Of a DNA stretch of 64,000 bases, positions 41,620 to 50,464 are shown one piece after another; position 1 is the stretch's first letter; each line of letters opens with the position of its first letter. This stretch comes from Arthrobacter sp. SLBN-112 (GTDB lineage: Bacteria > Actinomycetota > Actinomycetes > Actinomycetales > Micrococcaceae), in NCBI RefSeq assembly GCF_006715225.1, contig NZ_VFMU01000001.1, forward strand, positions 1,364,001-1,428,000. Reading direction: 5' to 3'. Under the pieces are notes generated by a model. It was given only the letters and a program-made list of their open reading frames with translations, searched no databases and was not told the origin of the DNA. Both the position numbers and the translations under genes were made by a program.

Positions 41620-43590
41620 ATGACAACCGGAAACAAGGCAATGACCACACCATCCCAGACCATCAGGCTCACCACCGCACAGGCAGTCGTCAAGTACCTG
41701 TCCGTGCAGTATTCCCTCGCCGACGGCGCCCGCCGCCGCCTTATCCCCGCAGCGCTCGGGATTTTCGGCCATGGCAACGTCGCCGGCCTCGGACAGGCAC
41801 TGGACGAACTCGCCGACGACATGCCGTTCATCCAAGGCCGGCACGAGCAGTACCTTGCCCACATCTCCACCGCCTACGCCAAGGCAAGCCGCCGCCAGGC
41901 AGTCCTCGCCGTGACGGCCTCCATCGGCCCGGGAGCACTGAACCTGGTCACCGCAGCCGGCCTGGCCACGGTGAACCGGCTGCCGCTGCTGCTCCTGCCC
42001 GGCGACACCTACGCCACCCGCCACCAAGGCCCGGTGCTGCAGCAGCTGGAACATCCCACCGAGGCTGACGCAACCGTCAACGATGCGTTCCGGCCTGTGT
42101 CGCGCTTCTTCGACCGGATCAACCGCCCGGAACAGCTCCTGACAGCACTCCCGCAGGCCATGCGCGTGCTCACCAGCCCCACCGATACCGGTGCCGTGGT
42201 CATCTCGCTGCCCCAGGACGTGCAGTCCCACGCCTACGACTTCCCGGTGGAGTTCTTTGAACCCCGCGACTGGAAGATCCGCCGGCCGCTTCCGGACCTG
42301 GAGGAAGTTGCGGACGTCGCCCGGCTCATCCGCTCCGCCAAGCGTCCCGTGATCATCGCCGGCGGCGGCATCCACTACTCGGACGCCCACGCAGCCCTTG
42401 AAGGCCTGGCCGGACAGCTCGGAATCCCCGTCGTGGAAACCTTCGGCGGCAAGGGCGCCGTGACCAAGGACGAATGGTGGCAGGTGGGCGGCGTCGGGCT
42501 GGAAGGCAACTTCGCCTCCAATGCCTTGGTCAAGCAGGCCGACCTGGTGCTGAGCGTCGGTACCCGCCTCACCGACTTTGCCACCGGATCCCAGTCGATC
42601 TTCGAGAACCCCGAGGTGCGCTTCGCATCCCTGAACATCGTGGACGCGGACACCCGCAAGCAGGGCGCCACCGGCATCCTGGCCGACGCCAGGCTGGGAC
42701 TGGAAGCACTGGCCCAGGCCCTGGAAGGCCACAGCACCAGCGAAAAATGGCAGGAGACCGTCCACACGGAGAAGGCCAAGTGGGCACCCATCCGGTCGCA
42801 GTGGCTCGACGCGGACACCGCTTACCGCCCGGAAGACCACCCGGACGCCCCCGTCACCGGTGCAGTCCTGACCCAGCCCCAGCTCATCGGCCTCATGCAG
42901 GAACACGCGCGCTCCGGGGACACTATCATCGCCGCAGCCGGCGGGCCTCCCGGTGACCTGCAGAAGGTCTGGGATGCGACGGGCAACCGCAACTGCCACC
43001 TTGAATTCGGTTTCTCCTGCATGGGCTACGAAATCGCCGCCGGCATGGGCGTGCGCCTGGCCGAGGGCAACAACGAGAACCGCGTGGTCACCTTCATCGG
43101 CGATGGCACATTCCTTATGGCCCCCACCGAAATCCTCACCGCCGCGCAGGAAGGCCTCAACGTCACCATCGTTGTGTCCGAGAACCACGGTTACCAGGTC
43201 ATCCACCGCCTGCAGATGAACCGCATGGGCCGAGAATTCGGCAACGAATTCCGTTACCGCACCGCGGGCGGCAGTGTCGCTGCAGAGGACGCCCCCAAGG
43301 CACGGCTGGACGGCGATTACCTCAAGGTGGACCTGCGGCAGATCGCCGAAGGCCTGGGCGCGCTGGCCATCCGCGCCACCACCGCGGCCGAAGTCCGCGA
43401 AGCCCTGGCCTCCACCCGCGAGACCGAGGGGCCTGTGGTGATCGTGGTTCCCACCGTTCCCCACGTGGACCTGCCCGGCGGCGACGTCTGGTGGGACGTT
43501 GCGCCCGCTGAAATCTCGGGCCAGGAATGGGTGCAGAACCTCCGGGCCGACTACGACCAGGCCCGCGGCCGCCAGCGGTGGTTCGGATGA
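41620..43590 (+). CDS. iolD: 3D-trihydroxycyclohexane-1,2-dione hydrolase
   Basis: A 656-residue ThDP-dependent hydrolase that opens the cyclitol ring of trihydroxycyclohexane-1,2-dione to give 5-deoxyglucuronate. IolD features are strong: PFIQGRHEQYLAHISTAYAK, ASIGPGALNLVTAAGLATVN and LPGDTYATRHQGPVLQQLEH; the cofactor motif begins at IGDGTFLMAPTE (about 495). It starts 2 bp after the dehydrogenase stop (ATG 41620; 41641 is possible). It is the clearest marker that this locus handles inositol-type rings. Confidence 0.93.
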   Translation: MTTGNKAMTTPSQTIRLTTAQAVVKYLSVQYSLADGARRRLIPAALGIFGHGNVAGLGQALDELADDMPFIQGRHEQYLAHISTAYAKASRRQAVLAVTASIGPGALNLVTAAGLATVNRLPLLLLPGDTYATRHQGPVLQQLEHPTEADATVNDAFRPVSRFFDRINRPEQLLTALPQAMRVLTSPTDTGAVVISLPQDVQSHAYDFPVEFFEPRDWKIRRPLPDLEEVADVARLIRSAKRPVIIAGGGIHYSDAHAALEGLAGQLGIPVVETFGGKGAVTKDEWWQVGGVGLEGNFASNALVKQADLVLSVGTRLTDFATGSQSIFENPEVRFASLNIVDADTRKQGATGILADARLGLEALAQALEGHSTSEKWQETVHTEKAKWAPIRSQWLDADTAYRPEDHPDAPVTGAVLTQPQLIGLMQEHARSGDTIIAAAGGPPGDLQKVWDATGNRNCHLEFGFSCMGYEIAAGMGVRLAEGNNENRVVTFIGDGTFLMAPTEILTAAQEGLNVTIVVSENHGYQVIHRLQMNRMGREFGNEFRYRTAGGSVAAEDAPKARLDGDYLKVDLRQIAEGLGALAIRATTAAEVREALASTRETEGPVVIVVPTVPHVDLPGGDVWWDVAPAEISGQEWVQNLRADYDQARGRQRWFG

Positions 43591-44390
43591 GCGCCTCTCC
43601 AGCAGTTGGTGGAAAGCACGACGGCGGCCCGCTGGACGGCGGCCGGCTGCGTCAGCGGTTGGCGGCAGGCGAGGTCACCGTGGGGACCTTTGTGGGCATG
43701 GCCTCGGCAACGGCCGCGGAAGTATGCGCGGCGGCCGGTGCTGACTGGGTCCTGATCGACCTTGAGCACGGCTCCGGCGGCGAAGAGGCCCTGCGTGACG
43801 GGGTACTTGCAGCCGGGAGTTATGGCGTTCCCACCATCGTCCGGGTGGAAACCGGCGAGCGGATCCGCATCGGACGTGCTCTTGACCAGGGCGCAGCAGG
43901 CATCATGGTGCCCCGCCTGAACACAGTCGGGGAAGCGGGCACCGCGGTGCGCCACCTGATGTACCCGCCGCACGGCGACCGGGGCGTCGCAACGTACAAC
44001 CGCTCGTGCCGCTGGGGCATGGACCGGGCGCCCCTGACCGCGGACCAGCAGGCCGCCGTCGGAGTCATCCAGATCGAAACCCTCGATGCCCTGGACCACG
44101 TGGAAGAGATCGCGGCCCAGGACGGCGTGGACGTCCTCTTCGTCGGCCCGCTGGACTTGTCCTACGCCCTGGGCGTGCCGCTCCAACTGGACAGCAATGC
44201 CTTCCAGGAGGCGCTGCAGCGGGTAGTTGCGGCCGCGGACCTGCACCACAAGGCGGCCGGCATCCTGGCAGTGGACGGCATGGCGGCAGCAAAGTACGTC
44301 CGGCAGGGCTTCCGTTTCGTGGCCATCGGCTCGGATTCCACCATCATGGCGGCGGCGTTCCGTGACGCTTTCGACGCCGCCCGCAACTAA
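43587..44390 (+). CDS. HpcH/HpaI-family class II aldolase
   Basis: A 267-residue pyruvate-type, metal-dependent aldolase. The fold's motifs are ADWVLIDLEHGSGGEE, GAAGIMVPRLNTVGEA, VGVIQIETLDALDHVEEIAA and VLFVGPLDLSYALGVPL. ATG 43587 overlaps the iolD stop (ATGA), so the two are coupled. Family members cleave 2-keto-3-deoxy sugar acids to pyruvate plus an aldehyde. Placed right after iolD where iolJ would be expected, it may cleave a deoxy-keto acid derived from the ring-opened product. That role is inferred. Confidence 0.9.
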   Translation: MSASPAVGGKHDGGPLDGGRLRQRLAAGEVTVGTFVGMASATAAEVCAAAGADWVLIDLEHGSGGEEALRDGVLAAGSYGVPTIVRVETGERIRIGRALDQGAAGIMVPRLNTVGEAGTAVRHLMYPPHGDRGVATYNRSCRWGMDRAPLTADQQAAVGVIQIETLDALDHVEEIAAQDGVDVLFVGPLDLSYALGVPLQLDSNAFQEALQRVVAAADLHHKAAGILAVDGMAAAKYVRQGFRFVAIGSDSTIMAAAFRDAFDAARN

Positions 44391-44418
44391 CAAGAATTCC
44401 AACTAGAAAGGCATGAAC

Positions 44419-45630
44419 GTGAGCCTAGAATCCCGCACCGTCGGTGTCGGCCTGATCAGCGTCGGATGGATGGGAAAGCTCCACTCCCGCGCTTACCAGA
44501 CAGTCCCTTACGCCTACCCCGAGCTGGGCCTGACCACCAGGCTCGTCATCGCGGCAGACACAGAACCGAGCCGAGTGGAATACGCCCGGAACGTTCTCGG
44601 CTTCGCGGAAGGCACCACCGACTACAACGACGTCCTGAACCACCCGGACGTGGACGTCGTCTCCATCTGTGCCCCCAACTTCCTGCACGCCGAAATAGGC
44701 ATCGCCGCAGCCAGGGCCGGCAAGCACTTCTGGATCGAAAAGCCGGTGGGACGCGGCTACGAGGAAACGGCAGCCGTGCAGGAAGCGGCCCTGGAGGCCG
44801 GTGTCGTCACTTCCATTGGCTACAACTACCGCCACGCACCGGCAGTGGAGCACGCGCGGAAGCTGGTTGCTGAGGGCCGGTTGGGCCGCATCACGAACGT
44901 CCGCGCCGTCTTCTTCTCAGGCTATGCATCCGAACCCAATGGTGCCTTGTCCTGGCGCTTCGACCGGAAGCTTGCCGGTACGGGCGTCCTGGCCGATCTG
45001 TTCAGCCATGCTACGGACCTGTGCCAGTATGTAGTGGGGCCCATCGCCGAGGTGACCGCGCTGACCAGCACTGTTTACTCCCAGCGCCCCAAGCTGGCTA
45101 TGGGATCCGGGACACACTTCGCAGTGATCGAGAACGGTGAAATGGGAGAGGTCGAGAATGAGGACTACGCTGCGGCGCTGGTTCGCTTCGGCCCGTCCGC
45201 CATCGGAGCCGGTGCCGTCGGCACCATCGAATCGTCCCGCGTCGCCGTCGGTCCCGAATGCGGCTACGAGATCGAGGTCTATGGAACCGAAGGCTCACTC
45301 AAGTGGGACTTCGAGCGCATGAACGAACTCAAAGTCTGCCTGGGCCGGAACAACGACGAGCAAGGCTACACCACGGTCAACGCGAGCCCGCGCTACGGAG
45401 ATTACTCCCACTTCCAGCCTGGCCCCGGCAACAGCATGGGCTTTGATGACCTTAAGGTCATTGAGGCCAAAAAGTTCCTTGTCGCCGTCACCGGAGGAGT
45501 GCAGGAGAACTCCAACATCAACGACGCCGCTTCCGCTGCCGCCATTGTCAGCGCAGCCGAAGCATCATCGTTGTCAGGTCAGTGGCAGAAGATCGAGGAA
45601 ATCCACGGCACCACGGCAGCTCGGGCCTAG
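44419..45630 (+). CDS. Gfo/Idh/MocA oxidoreductase (levoglucosan/inositol dehydrogenase-like)
   Basis: A 403-residue NAD-dependent sugar dehydrogenase. The Rossmann motif is VGLISVGWMGKLHSRAY, with the catalytic EKP motif in FWIEKPVGRGYEE. The substrate domain includes GYNYRHAPAVEHARKLV and LADLFSHATDLCQYVVG (catalytic Asp/His region). The length of about 400 and the YRHAPAV and PNGALSWRFD segments resemble levoglucosan dehydrogenase more than classic IolG. GTG 44419 is 7 nt after AAAGG, whereas ATG 44413 is too close to it. It likely oxidises a ring hydroxyl to a ketone. Confidence 0.88.
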   Translation: MSLESRTVGVGLISVGWMGKLHSRAYQTVPYAYPELGLTTRLVIAADTEPSRVEYARNVLGFAEGTTDYNDVLNHPDVDVVSICAPNFLHAEIGIAAARAGKHFWIEKPVGRGYEETAAVQEAALEAGVVTSIGYNYRHAPAVEHARKLVAEGRLGRITNVRAVFFSGYASEPNGALSWRFDRKLAGTGVLADLFSHATDLCQYVVGPIAEVTALTSTVYSQRPKLAMGSGTHFAVIENGEMGEVENEDYAAALVRFGPSAIGAGAVGTIESSRVAVGPECGYEIEVYGTEGSLKWDFERMNELKVCLGRNNDEQGYTTVNASPRYGDYSHFQPGPGNSMGFDDLKVIEAKKFLVAVTGGVQENSNINDAASAAAIVSAAEASSLSGQWQKIEEIHGTTAARA

Positions 45631-45632
45631 CC

Positions 45633-46652
45633 ATGGCAACCCCATCCGCCCGGCGGCCAACAATCGTGGACGTTGCAGAACGTGCAGGCGTTTCCAAGTC
45701 CTTGGTTTCCCTCGTCCTCCGCGACTCACCGCGCGTCAGCGACGAACGCCGCCAGCGGGTGCTGAAGGTCGTGGAAGAGATGGGCTACGAACTGAACCTG
45801 GCAGCCCGGTCCCTGGCCACCAGGGACAGCGGAACCATCGGTGTGCTGGTCAGTGACATGCACAACCCCTGGGCCTTTGATGTTGCCGATGCTGCCCGGA
45901 CCGTCCTGGAACGGGCAGGCCACACGGTGCTCTTCAGCGCTGTGACGGCGGCTGACAGGGGAGTGGACCAATCCATTCTCCAGGCCTTCCGTGACCTGCG
46001 CGTGGCCGGCTTGCTGGTGGTGGGAACTGTGCCTGACAAGGCACCGTTCAGCCGTGCAGTTTCCGGTGGGGCAGTGGTCTTTGCCGGTGGTGGACCGGAT
46101 TATATCGACACCGCGGACGTCGTCCGCAGTGACGACGCCCATGGCATGGCCATGGTTGTTGAGCACCTGATCGCCCAGGGGCACGAGAACATCGTGCACC
46201 TGGGCGGACTTGGGGGCTCGGTGGGCCGGGAACGCGTGGATGGGTATTCGGCGGCCATGGAAGAGCATGGGCTTAACCGCCATATCCGTGTGGTTGACAC
46301 CGACTTCTTCCAGGAGTCAGGCTATGTCGCGGCTCAACGGGCCCTTAGCTCGTCGCGTTCGAAGCATCAGCGCCCCACAGCGCTGGCCTGCATCAACGAC
46401 CTCGCCGCCTTCGGTGCCATGACAGCCGCGGATGAACGGGGCATGGAAGTAGCCATCACCGGATACGACAACATTGCGCTCGGTGCGATGCCCCGCCTGG
46501 GACTGACCACAGTTGATCCGGACAGCTCCAAAATCGGGGTGACTGGAGCCAACACCCTGCTGGAACGCATCCATGGCGAAGGCAACGGATTCGTCCACCA
46601 TCCCATCACCCCGCACCTCGTGGTGCGCACCTCAAGCCTCCTCGGCCTGTAG
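45633..46652 (+). CDS. LacI-family regulator of the cyclitol locus
   Basis: A 339-residue repressor with the helix-turn-helix TIVDVAERAGVSKSLVSLVL, hinge LNLAARSLATRDSGTIGVL and a sensor core ending ITGYDNIALGAMPRLGLTTV. It starts 3 bp after the preceding oxidoreductase and is thus inside the operon it presumably controls. The perfect palindrome TGGAACGTTCCA at the head of the importer operon and a partial copy before the aldehyde dehydrogenase are its likely sites. The inducer is unknown. Confidence 0.9.
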   Translation: MATPSARRPTIVDVAERAGVSKSLVSLVLRDSPRVSDERRQRVLKVVEEMGYELNLAARSLATRDSGTIGVLVSDMHNPWAFDVADAARTVLERAGHTVLFSAVTAADRGVDQSILQAFRDLRVAGLLVVGTVPDKAPFSRAVSGGAVVFAGGGPDYIDTADVVRSDDAHGMAMVVEHLIAQGHENIVHLGGLGGSVGRERVDGYSAAMEEHGLNRHIRVVDTDFFQESGYVAAQRALSSSRSKHQRPTALACINDLAAFGAMTAADERGMEVAITGYDNIALGAMPRLGLTTVDPDSSKIGVTGANTLLERIHGEGNGFVHHPITPHLVVRTSSLLGL

Positions 46653-46681
46653 CCGCTTACCCCTGTAGCAACACCTCGCCG

Positions 46682-46701
46682 CTGCGCCGCATCCGGCGCA
46701 G
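46682..46701 (+). terminator. short hairpin after LacI gene
   Basis: CTGCGCCG and CGGCGCAG form an 8-bp perfect stem with a 4-nt loop, 30 bp after the LacI stop. It could be a weak terminator or processing site dividing the long operon. Confidence 0.4.
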
Positions 46702-46731
46702 TTCCCAGACCCCACATCTTCAAGGATGACG

Positions 46732-47664
46732 ATGGCTTCTTTAACCACACCCCAAATCTTTGTTGCCCTCGGCAGCGTCGAACCTGATCTGGTTGAACCG
46801 CTGCTCTCCGAGCACCAGCGGCTCATCCAAGACCCCACCGACGAAGAGCTGGCCACAGCAGACGCCGCAATCGTCAGGGCAGCGTACCGGGTGGACCGGG
46901 ACCTGCTGGACCGCATGCCGGCACTCAAAGTCATCGCCAGGACCGGCGTCGGAACTGATCTGGTGGACGTTGCTGAAGCCAACCGCCGTGGAATCCCTGT
47001 GGTCATCACGCCCGGAAGCAACACTGCTTCGGTGGCGGAAGGTGTGTTCGCCCACCTGCTTGCGCTGGTCAAGAAACTTGCTCCGCTGACCGCGCTGGTC
47101 CGTGACGGACGCTGGGAGGAGCGCTCCGCCGTCGGGGTTGGAGACCTGGAAGGGTTCACGCTTGGCATCATCGGCTACGGACGCATCGGCCGGCGCGTGG
47201 CCCGCATCGCTGAAGCCTTCGACCTGAAAGTCCTGGCCTACGATCCCTATGCCGACGTTCCTGCCGGGATCCGCTGTGAAAGCGTTGAACAGCTCCTTGC
47301 CGGCAGCGACTTCGTCACCCTGCACGTTCCGCTCACGCCTGAAAACCGGAACCTCATGAATGCCGGCCGGCTTGCCGGCATGAAGTCCGGGGCAGTACTC
47401 ATCAACTGCAGCCGGGGCGGCCTCATCGACCTGGATGCAGCCCACGAAGCACTGACGTCAGGGCAACTCTCCGGGCTCGGCTTGGACGTCTATGACCCCG
47501 AACCACCGTCCCATCACCCGCTCTTCGACCATGAAAACGTCGTCCTGACCCCTCACCTGATGGGCTTTACCCGGCAGGGTATGGCCCACACCGTCAGGGA
47601 TGCCGCACGGGGCGCCGTTGACGTGCTCGCGGGCCGTACCCCCTTGGCGGTGGCAGCGCCGTGA
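46732..47664 (+). CDS. D-isomer 2-hydroxyacid dehydrogenase
   Basis: A 310-residue NAD(P)-dependent dehydrogenase. The cofactor motif is LGIIGYGRIGRRVARI, the catalytic Arg is in INCSRGGLID, the Glu in VYDPEPPSHHPL and the His in VVLTPHLMGFTRQG. ATG 46732 is 5 nt after AAGGA (46722-46726), which rules out the ATG at 46726. It probably reduces or oxidises a short hydroxyacid produced in the pathway, such as glyoxylate/glycolate, hydroxypyruvate/glycerate or tartronate-type compounds. Confidence 0.9.
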   Translation: MASLTTPQIFVALGSVEPDLVEPLLSEHQRLIQDPTDEELATADAAIVRAAYRVDRDLLDRMPALKVIARTGVGTDLVDVAEANRRGIPVVITPGSNTASVAEGVFAHLLALVKKLAPLTALVRDGRWEERSAVGVGDLEGFTLGIIGYGRIGRRVARIAEAFDLKVLAYDPYADVPAGIRCESVEQLLAGSDFVTLHVPLTPENRNLMNAGRLAGMKSGAVLINCSRGGLIDLDAAHEALTSGQLSGLGLDVYDPEPPSHHPLFDHENVVLTPHLMGFTRQGMAHTVRDAARGAVDVLAGRTPLAVAAP

Positions 47665-47682
47665 CCGCCCGCATTGGAACCA

Positions 47683-47712
47683 CCGACGGCGCAACTGCCG
47701 ACGGCGCAACTG
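47683..47712. repeat. 15-bp tandem repeat, two copies
   Basis: CCGACGGCGCAACTG occurs twice in a row (47683-47697, 47698-47712) and is followed by a partial third copy. It lies in the 120-bp gap between the hydroxyacid dehydrogenase and the IolG-like gene. Confidence 0.8.
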
Positions 47713-47784
47713 CCGACGTAAACCATGAAGCAACAACCCACGCCCAGGCTTTCCAGGGCAACCCGCTAGAAAGGACCCCCACCA

Positions 47785-48798
47785 ATGTCCGCTGACCGCC
47801 CCCTCAAGGTTGCCCTGTTCGGTTCCGGCCGCATCGGCCACGTCCACGCCCGCAACATCCTGGCCAATCCGGACCTGGAACTGGCCGCCATCGCCGACCC
47901 CTACATCGAAGGCGCACAAGCCCTTGCGGCCGGAACTGGCGCCGTGGCCGTCGCCACTGCAGATGAGGTCTTCGCCATCGACGGACTCGACGCCATCATC
48001 ATCGGTTCGCCCACAAACACGCACGTTGACCTGATTTCCCGGGCCGCGGCACACGGTGTGGCAACCCTGTGCGAGAAGCCGATCGATTTGGACATCGACC
48101 GGGTCCTCTCATGCCGGGAGAGCCTCCGCGGCAGCCACACCCCCCTTATGCTCGGTTTCAACCGCAGGTTCGACCCCAACTTCTCCTCTGTCCAAGCCAG
48201 AGTGCAGGCCGGGGAGATCGGCAAGCTGGAGCAGCTGACCATCATCAGCCGCGATCCTGCCCCGGCGCCGGCCGGCTATATCGCAACCTCCGGCGGCATC
48301 TTCCGTGACCAGAGCATCCACGACCTGGACATGGCCAGGTTTTTCGTCCCCGACATCATCGAGGTTTCCGCGACGGGCTCGAATCTCTTCTGCGACTACA
48401 TCGAGGAGGCCGGCGACTTCGATTCCGTGGTCATCACCCTGCGGGGAAGCGGCGGGGAGCAGATCACCATCATCAATTCCCGCCACAGTGCCTTCGGCCA
48501 TGACCAGCGGCTTGAAGCCTTCGGCAGTGAAGGGATGCTGACCGCAGGCAACCTGACCCCCACCAGTGTCCGGAAGTTCACGGCAGCCGGCGCGGAAGAA
48601 GCCGATCCATACCTGAACTTCTTCCTCGAGCGTTATGCCCAGGCTTACCGGGCCGAACTGGACAACTTTGTGCAGTCCATCCGGACGGGAGTCCCGTGCA
48701 GCCCGGGCTTCGACGACGGAGTGCAGGCCCTCGTCCTGGCCAACGCTGCAGAAGAATCAGCCCGCTCCGGGCGTGTGGTCAAGGTCGGAAAGGAGTAG
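47785..48798 (+). CDS. iolG: inositol 2-dehydrogenase (IolG-like)
   Basis: A 337-residue Gfo/Idh/MocA enzyme of the size and pattern of myo-inositol 2-dehydrogenase. The Rossmann motif is VALFGSGRIGHVHARNI, the catalytic Lys is in LCEKPIDLDI, and the active-site Asp/His are in GGIFRDQSIHDLDMARFF. MLGFNRRFDPNFSSVQ is highly typical of IolG. AAAGGA lies 9 nt upstream of ATG 47785. It would oxidise myo-inositol (or an isomer) to inosose using NAD+. Its neighbours are the SDR and IolE-type dehydratase. Confidence 0.9.
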   Translation: MSADRPLKVALFGSGRIGHVHARNILANPDLELAAIADPYIEGAQALAAGTGAVAVATADEVFAIDGLDAIIIGSPTNTHVDLISRAAAHGVATLCEKPIDLDIDRVLSCRESLRGSHTPLMLGFNRRFDPNFSSVQARVQAGEIGKLEQLTIISRDPAPAPAGYIATSGGIFRDQSIHDLDMARFFVPDIIEVSATGSNLFCDYIEEAGDFDSVVITLRGSGGEQITIINSRHSAFGHDQRLEAFGSEGMLTAGNLTPTSVRKFTAAGAEEADPYLNFFLERYAQAYRAELDNFVQSIRTGVPCSPGFDDGVQALVLANAAEESARSGRVVKVGKE

Positions 48799-48800
48799 CA

Positions 48801-49580
48801 ATGCCACTCCTCAAGGACAAAGTGCTCCTCGTCAGCGGCGGCACACAAGGGCTGGGCGCCGGAGTCGCACGGCGCGCGGCATCTGAGGGAGCTGCCGGCA
48901 TCGCCATCACTGGGAGGAACGCGGACGCGGGCGAACAACTCGCGGCCGAAATCACAGCCTCCGGCGTGGAGACGCGGTTCATCAAAACCGACCTTGCCGA
49001 CGTTGAACAGGCCCGCAATTCCGTATTCGAGACGGTCTCCGTCTTCGGCCAGCTGGACTGTGCAGTCAACGCGGCCGGCCTCACCACCCGGGGCACCATG
49101 CTCGACACCACCCCGGAGCTCTTCGACGCCCACATCGCAGTCAACCTGAAATCGCCGTTCTTCATCATGGCCGAAACCATCAGGCACTTCCGCGAGCGGG
49201 GCGTCCCTGGAAGCATCCTGAACGTCATTTCCATAGCCGAACTTGGCGGCCAGCCCTACCTGGCACCGTACGTGGCGGCTAAAGCGGGCCTGGCCGGTGT
49301 TACCCGCAATGCCGCCCACGCCCATCGCTGGGACAAGATCCGCATCAACGGCCTGGACATCGGCTGGACCGCCACTGACGGCGAAGCCGATACCCAGAAG
49401 AAATTCCACGGTGCGGGGGATGACTGGCTGGAGAAAGCCAACGCCTCCGTCCCGATGGGCAAGCTCGGACAAGTGGACGAGATCGCCGAATTCATTGTTT
49501 TTCTCCTCTCCGACAGGAGCGGTGTAGTCACAGGCTCAGTCATCGACTGGGACCAGAACGTACTTGGAGGATCAGATTGA
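48801..49580 (+). CDS. SDR-family oxidoreductase in cyclitol operon
   Basis: A 259-residue short-chain dehydrogenase. The cofactor motif is VSGGTQGLGAG, NAG is present as VNAAGL, and the active site comprises Ser in NVISIAELGG and YVAAK. It lacks an acidic residue and has TGRN after the second strand, so NADP(H) is possible. AAGGAGT precedes ATG 48801, 2 bp after the IolG stop. It may act on a cyclitol or inosose isomer. Confidence 0.92.
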   Translation: MPLLKDKVLLVSGGTQGLGAGVARRAASEGAAGIAITGRNADAGEQLAAEITASGVETRFIKTDLADVEQARNSVFETVSVFGQLDCAVNAAGLTTRGTMLDTTPELFDAHIAVNLKSPFFIMAETIRHFRERGVPGSILNVISIAELGGQPYLAPYVAAKAGLAGVTRNAAHAHRWDKIRINGLDIGWTATDGEADTQKKFHGAGDDWLEKANASVPMGKLGQVDEIAEFIVFLLSDRSGVVTGSVIDWDQNVLGGSD

Positions 49581-50464
49581 GCACCATCACCAGCCGCCTC
49601 GCCGCAGCACCCATTTCCTGGGGCGTCTGCGAAGTCCCCGGGTGGGGCTACCAGTTGGAGGCAGACAAGGTTCTGTCCGAAATGACCGCCCTGGGCATCA
49701 GCGCCACCGAATTCGGACCGGCCGGGTTCCTTCCCGAAGAGGCCAACCAGCGCGCCGAGGTCCTGAAGCGGCACAACCTGCAGGCCATCGGCGGTTTCTT
49801 CCCGGTCATCCTGCACGATCCGTCCAAGAATCCCCTGGACGTTGTCGCAGCGGAGCTGGATGCCTATGAAGCCGCGGGCGCCAGCATCATGGTCCTCGCC
49901 GCTGAGACCGGCGTTGCCGGTTACGACCAGCGCCACGAGCTCGACGCCGAAGGCTGGGACCTGTTCGGCAGGAACCTTGACGCTGTGGTCAAGGCCGCCG
50001 CGGACAAGGGCATCCAGGCAGTCGTCCACCCGCACGTCGGCACCATGATTGAAAGCACCTCGGACGTTGACCGGGTCTTGAACGGTACCGCTGCCAACCT
50101 TTGCCTGGACACCGGACACCTGCTGATCGGCGGCACCAACCCCGCATTGCTGGTGCGCGACTACGCGTCCCGCATCGGCCACACCCACCTGAAGGACGTG
50201 CGGGCATCAGTCGCACGGCGCGTCCAGGCTGGCGAAATCTCCTACACGGACGGCGTGAAGACCGGAATGTATGTGCCGTTGGGCCAGGGCGACGTCGGCA
50301 TCGAGGGCATCGTCCGGGACCTGCTGGACGCCGGGTACCCCGGTTGGTTCACGATGGAACAGGACACCATCCTGGAAACCGAGCCCACGGACGAAGGACC
50401 GGTCCGGGACGTGCGCCAGTCCGTCGCTTTCCTGCGCAAGCTCGATGCGGAGATTGGCGGGTGA
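49577..50464 (+). CDS. iolE: inosose dehydratase-like protein
   Basis: A 295-residue TIM-barrel protein of the IolE/MocC type. The N-terminus AAAPISWGVCEVPGWGYQ is the hallmark of inosose dehydratases. Metal ligands are expected in AVVHPHVGTMIES (His), NLCLDTGHLLIGG (Asp/His), HTHLKDV (His) and WFTMEQDTI (Glu). It begins at TTG 49577, overlapping the SDR stop (TTGA), with GGAGG 6 nt upstream supporting that rare start. It would dehydrate 2-keto-inositol to the trihydroxycyclohexane-dione used by IolD. Confidence 0.93.
   Translation: MSTITSRLAAAPISWGVCEVPGWGYQLEADKVLSEMTALGISATEFGPAGFLPEEANQRAEVLKRHNLQAIGGFFPVILHDPSKNPLDVVAAELDAYEAAGASIMVLAAETGVAGYDQRHELDAEGWDLFGRNLDAVVKAAADKGIQAVVHPHVGTMIESTSDVDRVLNGTAANLCLDTGHLLIGGTNPALLVRDYASRIGHTHLKDVRASVARRVQAGEISYTDGVKTGMYVPLGQGDVGIEGIVRDLLDAGYPGWFTMEQDTILETEPTDEGPVRDVRQSVAFLRKLDAEIGG

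Noticed and set aside
41512-43464. 650-codon open frame antisense to iolD.
   Set aside because: It is a shadow frame typical of high-GC genes; its translation is Gly/Val/Asp-rich with no family features, while the plus strand encodes a clear IolD.
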